Below, piece after piece: positions 1 to 8,502 of a DNA stretch of 64,000 nt. The stretch is from Saturnia japonica (taxonomy: Eukaryota > Arthropoda > Insecta > Lepidoptera > Saturniidae), in NCBI GenBank assembly GCA_033032175.1, contig CM065323.1:17236001-17300000 (forward strand), written 5' to 3'. Position 1 is the stretch's first letter. The number at the start of each line of letters is the position of its first letter. The translations under genes and the position numbers were made by a program. Below the pieces are notes generated by a model. The model was not told the DNA's origin and did no database searches. It worked only from the letters and a program-made list of their open reading frames with translations.

Positions 1-62
1 GCAATACTTCTACGGTCAACTTTTTGGTTGCGGATTCCAATGGCTGCAGTAAATCTGTAAAG

Positions 63-177
63 TATCGATACCAATGAAAAGCATCGATACCAGGTCTAGT
101 ATCGAAACCTAAGTAACGATTCCAAAAATACTTGGCATCGCAAGCAAAGTATCGATACCTCTTCGGAATCGATTCCT
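63..177. repeat. cluster of TATCGATA-like motifs
   Basis: TATCGATA occurs exactly at 63-70 and 150-157, with variants at 82-89 (CATCGATA), 100-107 (TATCGAAA), about 114-123 and about 167-176. Each is followed by CC or a close variant, so this is also a degenerate short repeat. TATCGATA is the binding word of the insect factor DREF (established for Drosophila). Whether it regulates anything here is inference, because no convincing gene lies next to it. Confidence 0.5.
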
Positions 178-393
178 TTTCCATATCCCTAGCGACAGCC
201 AGTGTGAATCGGTACGCGACACACGGCGCACGGTCTGTCGATATAGTCTGTCTGCCTCCACGCTACACGTAATAACCATATATTCATAGTCTTTCAATAA
301 TTCTGATTCAATTCGAGTGTATTTTAACATAGCATCTGTTGGCGACAGAACTGTTATTTTCGTGTCCTGTGTTAGGTTAATTACGAAAGCCAC

Positions 394-1147
394 AGCCGAA
401 GGATTAAAAAAAAACCAAAATTACTTTAACTTAATTTAATTAATAAGATTAACACAAATACAATACGTGTGAAAGTTACCGATGCTAGGTATACAATGAC
501 AAAGATTTATTTAATATTACAACATCTCAAGTAAATCGGGTCACACGGGAACGTGTTGTGAAATTGCTGACGATAGGACGACAGCTCGGTGACGAGGCGG
601 CGATTGTGCAAGTCCATGCGCAGCCCCGATGACGTAACAAGTTATTACGTTATATTATTGTGTTTATGTGTTATGTACTATGTGTCATGATAGAATAGAT
701 TGATATAGATAAAATTATAGAGAAATGTTAGCGACTACGCTATATTATAAGTTGCATGTTATGTATTAAGTTGTATATAAATGCTTATGTATTGTGTGTT
801 ACATATATGGAAATAGAATAGGTAAATGCATAGAATAAGTCAATAGAGTAAGAATATCCAATGTTATAGAAACTTTACGAACAGAAAGCGGTGATGCCGC
901 CCGTAAATTGCATTGTTTTTGGCTTATGTACGGAATATGTACTTGATGTATATAATATGTGAATGATTAATGGATAGGTAATACGACAAAGAATATTTTG
1001 ACATATAACATGTATATACAATGTATATAAAGAAAGAAATATAGAGCAATTAACAGGGCGACCAAAGTAAAAACTATAATTAAAACACGAATTAAAGCGG
1101 GGCTCTCCTTACGGTCACTCTCCGAACTACTTAAGCTCGAATAGGCG
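394..1147. other. AT-rich DNA without a recognisable gene
   Basis: This stretch upstream of the LINE has no long open frame and no motif I recognise. A short GC-richer patch near 550-640 contains GATGACGTAAC and is followed by ACGTTATA, giving a weak inverted repeat. The last part (about 1040-1147) and 7256-7505 were contiguous before the LINE inserted, so they belong to one unidentified older sequence. Confidence 0.5.
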
Positions 1148-1158
1148 CCGTATGGGAC
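1148..1158. repeat. LINE target site duplication, 5' copy
   Basis: The 11-mer CCGTATGGGAC here is repeated exactly at 7245-7255, directly after the poly(A) run. Direct repeats of this kind are made by target-primed reverse transcription and fix both ends of the LINE. Confidence 0.9.
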
Positions 1159-1225
1159 GAGGGATTCCGATTTCGACCGCTGACGTGAACGGACGTGTCC
1201 GCTCGCGCTCTCGATCGCTTTCCGA

Positions 1226-1455
1226 ATTATCGCATTCTGCTTAAATTAGTGTACAACTTGTTTATTCTGATCCACGGACCCGGTCCTAGGCCTGCCGGTT
1301 CAGAGTACACAGTGTAAGCTAGTTTTTTAAGCTATCTCATTCGCGCTCTGCTTGTACTAGTGTACAACTTGTTTGTTTTGATCAACGGACCCGGTCCTAG
1401 GCCTGCCGGTTCAAAGCACACAGTTTTAAGCTAGTTCTTAAGCTATTCATACCGC
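1226..1455 (+). repeat. 111-bp tandem duplication in the LINE 5' UTR
   Basis: The block AGTGTACAACTTGTTT...CCGGTTCA...AAGCTAGTT starts at 1248 and again at 1359, a period of 111 bp, with scattered substitutions. The core GGACCCGGTCCTAGGCCTG is in both copies and is partly self-complementary. Tandem monomers in 5' UTRs are known to act as internal promoters in some LINEs; that role here is inference. Confidence 0.8.
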
Positions 1456-2072
1456 GTGTTATAGCGAGGTCGGTGTTATTTTTGTGTAGCGAGTATCTAG
1501 GTACTCGTTGCGCGCATAGCGCCGTCTCGCTCGCACATTTCGTGTAGCACTTCGGTGCACACGAAAAAACCGTACTTGTCAGTACGACAATAAACGCGCT
1601 TTTCAGCGCGAAATCCTGTTTCTAAAGACACGCAAATCCACGGTTTAGTGGTCGTTCGTCGGATACCTAACGGTGCTAACGAAGACGAACGGGGCGTGAC
1701 CCGAGCGCTCTCCGGTTACTTCCTTCTGAGGTAAACGATAACTCGGACGGGCCTGGGAATCTTAGCCTTTGCCTTTTTGCATAGTTAAGCCCCAGGTGTC
1801 TCCTACCCAACCCTTCCTATCCTTACCATCCATCCTTGTGGTTGTTTGGGCGGAGCCACGGTATATACCGGCCTGCGTCCTCTGCCACAAGACTGCTAGG
1901 GACTCCCCTAGGGAAACGATAGGTCCTTTTCCTGTGTTTCATTACACCGTGACACACAGGTCTCATTGCTCCGGGCTCGGATAACCCGTTAAATTCATTC
2001 GGCGTACCCCCCTGCCCTCCAGGCAGGGAGGTGAATAAAATTCACTCCCCCGACCTCCAAACCGCCACCGCG
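1456..2072 (+). other. remaining LINE 5' untranslated region
   Basis: About 600 bp between the tandem repeat and ORF1 without a convincing gene. It contains short self-complementary stretches such as GTACTTGTCAGTAC (near 1572) and GCGCTTTTCAGCGC (near 1597), which could fold in the RNA. A 71-codon open frame at 1769-1984 has no recognisable features. Confidence 0.6.
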
Positions 2073-3812
2073 ATGGCCGAATTAAAATACGCAGACTTAG
2101 AGTCTAAATTCAAACAGCTGGAAGCCGAACACCAGCGATTTATGAACTTCGTAGCCCTACATATGCCCGCACTCAACGATGAGTATAGAAGTAGGTCACA
2201 GATGGCGGACTCGCTACGTCCGCCGTCAGCCAATCAGAGCGCCGTTACCGCGCACGCCATCCCCTCCACCTCCGCCGCGATCTCACCCGCTGCCGCGCCA
2301 CCCGGTTTCACGCGGCCAGCCTCGGTACCTGCGACCGAGTACCCCCACCCCACTAACCTCGCAAGCGCGAGCCACGCCCCTAAGTCCCGAGCAAAATCGC
2401 AACAGCGATCCTTTACCCCCGGTCCCTATGGCCGCCCCGCTAAACCCGTTGCCCCCGCGGCAACAAAATCAACACCGGTGTCCAACTCTTTTTCGGCCCT
2501 TCCAGCCGAAACAGATATGGATGCACCATTAAGCTCAACCCCCTCCTCGGAAATGGAACTCTCGCTCCACTTCCAAGAACCGGTCCTAATCCCGACCGAA
2601 CCTACCGCGGAAAATGACGAATTCACGGTCGTAAAATCCCGCAAACGCGCGCCCCGTGATAGCCCCGTTGAGGAAAACGCGGCTAAAACATCAAAAACTG
2701 CGAACGGCTCTGCCGCCCCCGCACCCTCCTCGAATACCGACGAACCGGTCGTCGGTAAAAAGCAAAAACCCCCTCCGATAATTATCCACGACAAAACTGT
2801 CTGGACAAAGCTCACCAATGAGCTTAAAACACTAAAAATAGGCTACACCAAAGCACGTAATACCGCGACAGGTATCTCCCTGACAATGAGCACGTCAAAC
2901 TGCCATCGCAGATTGACCACCCTCCTCCGTAGTAGGAACATTCCCTACTACACTTACGCCCTCGAAGAGGAGCGTGTCCTACGGGTTGTGCTTCGGCGCA
3001 TCCCAGTCGAAATCTCACCAGAGGAAGTCTTTGCCTCCATTGAAGCACAAAAATTCCCCATCCGAGAGGTATTTAACCTAGAAATTGTATGCGAGCTCTC
3101 CGGAATAACCGTAGAGCCTCCATACAAAAATTCGAAGCCCTCCCAATGCCACAACTGCCAGTTGTACGGACACTCTGCCCGCAACTGCTTCCTTCGTCCG
3201 AGGTTCGTTAAGTGCCTCGAAGACCACCCAACCAGGGAGTGCACGCGTCAGCGTGACTCTAACACCCCCCCGAGCTGCGTACTATGCAGGGAGGAGGGAC
3301 ATCCTACGAACTATGGCGGATGCCCCAAGGCCCCGCACACCATGCACCCTCTCCGCCCTGGGCAGGCTGCCCCTCAGCGGGCACCCCCCGCCTCAGGGTC
3401 CCGGGCGCAGCAACCTCTGCTCAATCCACAGGTATTTCCGTCCCTCCCTGCCCCCCGCCGCACTCAGGCGACCGTAGGCCCCCCCGCACCCCAGGTGCAG
3501 CCCAAACCCGTGCGTTCGACTCAGAACGCATGGGCCCCCAAACCGCAGCCCCTTATGGCTATGGACATCCCTGCGCCCCGCGCTCCAGCGCCCCGCGCCC
3601 CAGCACCACGTGCTCCAGCGTCCCGCGCCACCACAATGGATGACCTTATGTTATCGCTCACTCGTGAGCATGAGATACGCGAAATCCTCGCATACAAGGC
3701 CCATATGGAGCAGTACGGTTTCGTCGAAACCATAGCTGCCTTTCCCCGGCTCGTAGAGACGTTACAGCGTCTCGATCGCGAAGCCGCCAACCTCAGGCCT
3801 CTCAATGGCTAA
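2073..3812 (+). CDS. LINE ORF1 protein, Gag-like zinc-knuckle nucleic-acid chaperone
   Basis: ORF1 of the LINE, about 579 residues. I start at the ATG at 2073 (MAELKYADLE) in a good context; an upstream GTG at 2031 keeps the frame open but is unlikely to be used. The N-terminus is a short coiled-coil-like segment, followed by a long Pro/Ala/Ser-rich low-complexity region. A folded block (about residues 235-350) resembles the PRE_C2HC region seen next to zinc knuckles. The knuckles follow (CHNCQLYGHSARNC, then an irregular CLEDHPTREC, then CVLCREEGHPTNYGGC). A Pro-Arg-Ala repeat (PRAPAPRAPAPRAPA) precedes a helical C-terminus. By analogy it binds LINE RNA in ribonucleoprotein particles. The stop overlaps the start of ORF2 in ATGGCTAA. 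Confidence 0.88.
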   Translation: MAELKYADLESKFKQLEAEHQRFMNFVALHMPALNDEYRSRSQMADSLRPPSANQSAVTAHAIPSTSAAISPAAAPPGFTRPASVPATEYPHPTNLASASHAPKSRAKSQQRSFTPGPYGRPAKPVAPAATKSTPVSNSFSALPAETDMDAPLSSTPSSEMELSLHFQEPVLIPTEPTAENDEFTVVKSRKRAPRDSPVEENAAKTSKTANGSAAPAPSSNTDEPVVGKKQKPPPIIIHDKTVWTKLTNELKTLKIGYTKARNTATGISLTMSTSNCHRRLTTLLRSRNIPYYTYALEEERVLRVVLRRIPVEISPEEVFASIEAQKFPIREVFNLEIVCELSGITVEPPYKNSKPSQCHNCQLYGHSARNCFLRPRFVKCLEDHPTRECTRQRDSNTPPSCVLCREEGHPTNYGGCPKAPHTMHPLRPGQAAPQRAPPASGSRAQQPLLNPQVFPSLPAPRRTQATVGPPAPQVQPKPVRSTQNAWAPKPQPLMAMDIPAPRAPAPRAPAPRAPASRATTMDDLMLSLTREHEIREILAYKAHMEQYGFVETIAAFPRLVETLQRLDREAANLRPLNG

Positions 3813-6708
3813 ACTCAAGCCGAGAGGTTTAAACATCTCCTTTTTTAATGCGCGGAACCTATATCCGCAGCGTGATCTCGTCGCGACTTATCTTAAAGAT
3901 CACCAAATAGACGTTCTCTTAGTACAGGAAACGCTCTTAAAGCGTGCTAAACGCAATCCGAGTATCGCAAACTATAACATCGTTAGAAATGACCGCGACG
4001 GCCGAGGGGGCGGCACTCTCATTTACTACAAGCGCTCGTTGTATTGCATGCCGATAGATCCTCCGATACTTACCAATATGGAAGTATCCGTGTGTAGACT
4101 AGGAATGACCGATCATCCGTCCATAACGATCGTATCCGCGTACTTCTCACCGACGAAAGTACCTCTCAGGTCTGACCTAGAGAAGCTACTCTCGCTCGGC
4201 ACATCGGTCATTATCGCAGGTGACCTCAACAGTGGACACACGTCCTTCAACAATTGGAGAGACACCAGCAATGGGGTTATTCTCGAAGGGTTGTCGGACG
4301 AGTTAAACTTTGACGTCATAGCGCCTCCCACTCCCACCCACTTTCAAGATCACTGTACACCGACAGTGCTTGACATAGCCCTCTTGAAAAATATCGCGCT
4401 TCAGGTACGACTCATTCGGGTCGTACACGAACTCGACTCCGACCATCGCCCGGTCATCCTACAGCTAGGACAACTAGATGACTCCAGCCCTCCTACAGTC
4501 ACAACGGTTGACTATGCAAAATTAAAACACTACCTCGCGGATAGGCAGTCCTCGCCCAGTCTCGTTAGGGTCCCGGACGTGTTAGAGTCAGTTGCGCACG
4601 TAGATCTCACAATCGACTCCCTAGTTGACCACCTCCAAGTCGGCATCGGAGAGGCCTCGAGAGAGGTCGAAGCGGCGAACGATCGCCGGTTTGTACTCCC
4701 TGCCGACGTACGAGCGTTGATGACGGAGAAGAACGCTGCGACTCGTGCGCATGACTCTTATCCGACCGATGCAAACCGCGCACGATTACGCGCACTTCAG
4801 AGAGCGGTTAAAGCCCGTATAACCGAGCTCAAAAGTCACAGATGGGACACCCTAGTCGAAGGGCTAAGGCCGTCACATCTGACTTATTGGAAAGTAGCCC
4901 ACGCCCTTAAAATAGACGCCCAACCTCGCATGCCCCCCCTCGAAAGGGGTCCCGGCACTACACCCGCTTTCGATACCATCGACAAGGCGGAGTGCCTTGC
5001 CGCTTGTCTGGAGAGCCAGTGCTCCCCGAACAGCGTCAAGAACACCGACCGAGTCAGAGACATCGAAGCCCGCGTGGAGGAGCTGAATAAGCTCCCGGTA
5101 TCAGAATCCCTGTCCCCAGTCACTTCTGAGGAGATCTCTGCCATTCTCAAAAGCCTTAAGCTTAGAAAGTCACCAGGTCCCGACGGTATCAGGAACGAAG
5201 TACTCAAACTTCTTCCCGATCACCTCATAGCTCTATTGGTCTGCATATTCAATGTAGCCATAGCCAACTGCCATTTTACAGCCGTCTGGAAAACGGCCAT
5301 TGTCATAGGTATTCACAAGCCCGGTAAGAGCACGTCGCTTCCCGACAGCTACCGCCCTATCAGTCTTCTAAATACCCTTGGTAAAATCTATGAGCGGATC
5401 CTCCTGAACCGTCTCAAATCCGTAATAGAGGAGAAAAACCTCTACCCGCCTGAGCAATTCGGTTTTCGTGCTAGACATTCTTGCACTCATCAAGTGCACC
5501 GCCTCACGGAGCACATTCTGTTTAACTTTTCCGAGTTATCCAAACCCCGTCGCACGCTGGCAGTCTTCTTCGACGTAGCAAAGGCCTTTGATAAGGTCTG
5601 GCACGAAGGATTAGTCTACAAGCTGTACTCCCGCGAAGTCCCCGATAGATTAGTTAAAATCATCCGCGATTACCTCAAAGACCGCACCTTTCGCTACAGA
5701 GTGGAAGGTGAACTATCCACACCCAATCCCATACGCTCAGGCGTCCCCCAAGGTTCCATCCTGGCACCTAGCCTCTTCAATCTGTACGTCAGTGACCTAC
5801 CAAAACTTCAAGAGAAAGTTGAAGTAGGCTTATACGCTGACGATACAGTCATATACTCCTCTCAAAGGCAAACGAGAAACCTCAAATGTAGAATCCAAAG
5901 AGCCGTGACCACTCTCGGGAAGTGGTTTAACGACTGGCGAATAGCCATAAACCCCACGAAGAGCGCAGCGGTGCTCTTCGACCAAACCGCCACACAGATA
6001 CCGCGAAAACTCAAGGACAATCCCCGTGAACTCTTCGGTAATCCGATCCCCTGGGAAAAGGCGACCAAATATCTAGGTGTAACCCTAAACAGTAGACTCT
6101 CCTTTATACGCCACATCAATCTGGTTAGGAAAAGGGCCTCCTGGACCCTCGCCCGACTGCATCCTCTGTCATGTGCTGCAAGCAAAATGTCCACGAGACA
6201 CAAGCTTACGCTCTACAAGATGTGTATCCGTCCGATCATGACATACAGCTGCGTTGCGTTCGCACATATGTCAAGTCATAACTGGGAACGCTTACAAGCC
6301 ATCCAGAACAAGTTTCTTCACCGCCTTACCGGTGCCCCCTGGTTTGTTCGTATGGAGGATCTCCATAGAGATATGGACCTTCCCTCGATACATGCATATG
6401 CCAAACACCTTTCTCGCTCGTATTTCGACACCGCGTCGAACCACGCGAACCCCTTAATAAAAGCGGCAGCTTCTTATGTTCCCGACCCCAACGCCTGCCG
6501 GAGAAAACGCCGGCCGCGTAATATATTCACTGACCCGCCCGACCAAACCGAAAAAGCTAACGCGTTCTACGCCGACACCGTCTCTCCAAACAGAGCGTGC
6601 CACCGCCCACGCCCGCGTAACCACCGTTCTCTCCGCAGAGGACGGGCGGTCAACTTCGCTCCCGCACACCCGTCACGTCCACCCTCTCTAGCGGCAACCC
6701 AAGCCTAG
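3805..6708 (+). CDS. LINE ORF2 protein, endonuclease and reverse transcriptase
   Basis: A 967-residue intact frame. The N-terminal APE-like endonuclease shows LVQETLLK (catalytic Glu), IIAGDLNSGH (about residue 138) and ELDSDHRPVI. The reverse transcriptase follows with KSPGPDGIRNEVLK, YRPISLLNTLGKIYERIL, AVFFDVAKAFDKVWH, GVPQGSILAPSLFNLY and the catalytic LYADDTVIYS (about residue 676). No RNase H domain follows, as in the Jockey clade; the C-terminus is Arg/Pro rich. It nicks the target and primes reverse transcription there. The start overlaps the ORF1 stop by 8 bases (ATGGCTAA), which suggests termination-reinitiation of translation. I see no frameshift or missing catalytic residue. Confidence 0.93.
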   Translation: MAKLKPRGLNISFFNARNLYPQRDLVATYLKDHQIDVLLVQETLLKRAKRNPSIANYNIVRNDRDGRGGGTLIYYKRSLYCMPIDPPILTNMEVSVCRLGMTDHPSITIVSAYFSPTKVPLRSDLEKLLSLGTSVIIAGDLNSGHTSFNNWRDTSNGVILEGLSDELNFDVIAPPTPTHFQDHCTPTVLDIALLKNIALQVRLIRVVHELDSDHRPVILQLGQLDDSSPPTVTTVDYAKLKHYLADRQSSPSLVRVPDVLESVAHVDLTIDSLVDHLQVGIGEASREVEAANDRRFVLPADVRALMTEKNAATRAHDSYPTDANRARLRALQRAVKARITELKSHRWDTLVEGLRPSHLTYWKVAHALKIDAQPRMPPLERGPGTTPAFDTIDKAECLAACLESQCSPNSVKNTDRVRDIEARVEELNKLPVSESLSPVTSEEISAILKSLKLRKSPGPDGIRNEVLKLLPDHLIALLVCIFNVAIANCHFTAVWKTAIVIGIHKPGKSTSLPDSYRPISLLNTLGKIYERILLNRLKSVIEEKNLYPPEQFGFRARHSCTHQVHRLTEHILFNFSELSKPRRTLAVFFDVAKAFDKVWHEGLVYKLYSREVPDRLVKIIRDYLKDRTFRYRVEGELSTPNPIRSGVPQGSILAPSLFNLYVSDLPKLQEKVEVGLYADDTVIYSSQRQTRNLKCRIQRAVTTLGKWFNDWRIAINPTKSAAVLFDQTATQIPRKLKDNPRELFGNPIPWEKATKYLGVTLNSRLSFIRHINLVRKRASWTLARLHPLSCAASKMSTRHKLTLYKMCIRPIMTYSCVAFAHMSSHNWERLQAIQNKFLHRLTGAPWFVRMEDLHRDMDLPSIHAYAKHLSRSYFDTASNHANPLIKAAASYVPDPNACRRKRRPRNIFTDPPDQTEKANAFYADTVSPNRACHRPRPRNHRSLRRGRAVNFAPAHPSRPPSLAATQA

Positions 6709-7244
6709 GTCCGTTCCTCGGTGTGAAGCCCTTGGGTCAGGCAGCCGCCCGCGCGATACAAAGTGACACTATACGTGCAACACTTAGTTACCCACACACA
6801 ACATTACACACGTATGAACACACACACGTGCACACCACACAGGTACATAGGTTCTGTAAGGGACCTTTTTTTTTCTTTTTTTGCGCTAGTTAGACTAATG
6901 CGCTAGTTAGTGTAGAAAAACCATTCCGATTAACAAATACACATACGCATGGTCCACTCCTTCCTCCCAGGAGGAGGGGAACGTGCATATGAGTATATAT
7001 TAGTTAGCTCGAATTCTCATAAGATTAGGGAATTAGTTAGATCGCGACTTTTCGCATTCGCGACGACCGCCCGAGCCGAGGTTCGGCCACTCTAGCACCC
7101 TCGTGCGGGTCGTCACAAACTTTCGCGGCTGAGTGCCCTAAGCGCTCGCCCCCAAGTCCGGTGAAGCTGTAAAAGCCGCAGCGGCTCTGTTTGACGATAG
7201 GGCCCCTAAGGCTAACAGTGTAGTCAGTTAAAAAAAAAAAAAAA
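6709..7244 (+). other. LINE 3' UTR and poly(A) tail
   Basis: Non-coding 3' part of the LINE. It includes ACACAC-rich sequence near 6795-6850, a T-run near 6866-6880 and a terminal run of 15 A (7230-7244). Confidence 0.8.
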
Positions 7245-7255
7245 CCGTATGGGAC
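7245..7255. repeat. LINE target site duplication, 3' copy
   Basis: Exact second copy of the 11-mer at 1148-1158, immediately after the poly(A) run. Confidence 0.9.
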
Positions 7256-7504
7256 ACGGCGTAAATCATCGAGTACAAGTAACTACGAGCAACAAGAAGA
7301 AAGCTTTGGTCGTCCTACGAACAGTAATAGGAAGATTTCGACTTTTATTGAAGACCCGGCACCTGAAGCGGTCGTGCATTATTGCAACCCCTTGGACCCT
7401 CTCACTACCATCGCGTCCCATTGGCATCCGTACGGCGTCTACGAGACGGGCATCTGGCGCAACAAAACGCCCCTCCAAACAGGGGAATAAACCTATACGT
7501 CGTA
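7256..7504. other. unidentified segment between LINE and BEL remnant
   Basis: The BEL RT homology on the minus strand breaks off near 7505 (after the residues LQNDLF). The open frame runs on in this segment, but the translation no longer resembles reverse transcriptase. Across the LINE this DNA was contiguous with about 1040-1158. It may be another element that truncated the BEL copy. I cannot identify it. Confidence 0.45.
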
Positions 7505-8500
7505 CGAATAAATCATTTTGTAAGTTCGTTCCCGTATGTAATGAGTCGTTCAAAGACAACCCAGAAGTTGTCTTTGCACTTGCATCTAGGACTATTCGTA
7601 ATTTCGTACTAATTTTATCATTGCGTGAAATTGCGTGGTGAGGAATAACATATTGCATCTCACTGGGATTGTAATTACCTACGCGTGTAATATATTTATT
7701 ATTTATGTACTCTCTAATAATTTCGTCATATTGCGATCTAAAATTACTGTCGAGCTTAAACTTGGGTTCTAAATGCGTATATCTCTTAGATGCCATTTTA
7801 AAAGAATCACCTAACTGCGAAGGATCTTTATTAAAAGGTAAAATGGTAGTAAAACGTCCAGTATTATCGCGAGAAATATTTTCAGAATACAATAATTCAC
7901 ATTGTTTATCCGCGGGTGATAAATATTTTCTATTCGGGACATCTTCGTCATTGAGAAATCGAATCATTAGATCTTGCATAGAAGTATGATCACTACAAAA
8001 ATAAGAGTATGCTTCACATTGATGAGCGGTAGCGTTAGCGGAAGCGGTTTGTAAAACTCGTGCGGAACCTACTACAATATAACCGAATTCGGATTCCAAA
8101 GCGTCAAGATTGCCGTTTGAACCTAAAATTTTGTTTCCTTTCAATATGCGTGCGAAAACTTCGGAACCAATCAACATATCTATTGGACCTTTCGTATGAA
8201 ACGATTGGTCTGCGAGCGGTAAATTAAACAGATAATTAAGCGATGTACAACATAAGTTAGCTTGCGGTAAATCTCCAGAAATGGTATTAATAACTAAGCA
8301 TTGTAAATTCAAGCGGAAATCGTTGTCGCGAAAACACAGTTACATTAGTCGCGCCCTGTATTGGCTGAGGGTTATCACCAATACCGTTTACGTGTATAGT
8401 ATCGGTAGGGTGAAATATATTTAAACCGAGTTTTTTACAACACTGTTAAGTGATAAAATGTCTGCGAACCCATATCAATAAGGACTCTAATCGGGTGTAA
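7505..8500 (-). pseudogene. BEL/Pao protease and N-terminal RT remnant
   Basis: Minus-strand continuation of the BEL polyprotein after the Tigger insertion. It opens with IRVLIDMGSQTF, a retropepsin-type active site (D-M-G in place of the usual D-T/S-G). A frame change near 8440 is followed by protease sequence, then a 265-codon stretch from 8312 with the linker typical of BEL elements (HLEPKFKLDSNFRSQYDEII, PHHAISRNDKISTKLRIVLD). It ends in the RT start DASAKTTSGLSLNDSL. RT motifs beyond that, including the catalytic YVDD, are missing because homology stops near 7505. At least two frameshifts and the truncation make it a pseudogene. Confidence 0.82.
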
Positions 8501-8502
8501 TA

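Larger units (their letters stand above)
1159..7244 (+). mobile_element. full-length Jockey-clade non-LTR retrotransposon
   Basis: A 6.1 kb LINE bounded by an exact 11-bp target duplication (1148-1158 and 7245-7255) and ending in a 15-A tail (7230-7244). It has a 5' untranslated region of about 0.9 kb with a duplicated segment, ORF1 (nucleic-acid binding), ORF2 (APE-type endonuclease plus reverse transcriptase, no RNase H) and a 3' UTR of about 0.5 kb. Both ORFs are open from start to stop, so the copy may be recent and possibly competent. Jockey clade is inferred from the ORF1 zinc-knuckle block and from the absence of RNase H in ORF2. The element is much GC-richer than its surroundings. Confidence 0.92.

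Noticed and set aside
109..393. 94-codon minus-strand frame over the TATCGATA cluster
   Set aside because: It starts at GTG, and its C-terminal part is only the translated short repeat; no family recognised.
1769..1984. 71-codon frame in the LINE 5' UTR
   Set aside because: No ATG-proximal context or motif; LINEs of this clade have two ORFs, both already found.
2179..3805. Several long frames overlapping LINE ORF1 on both strands
   Set aside because: GC-rich shadow frames of ORF1.
7249..7641. 130-codon plus-strand frame at the LINE/BEL border
   Set aside because: It crosses from an unidentified segment into antisense BEL RT and has no protein features of its own.
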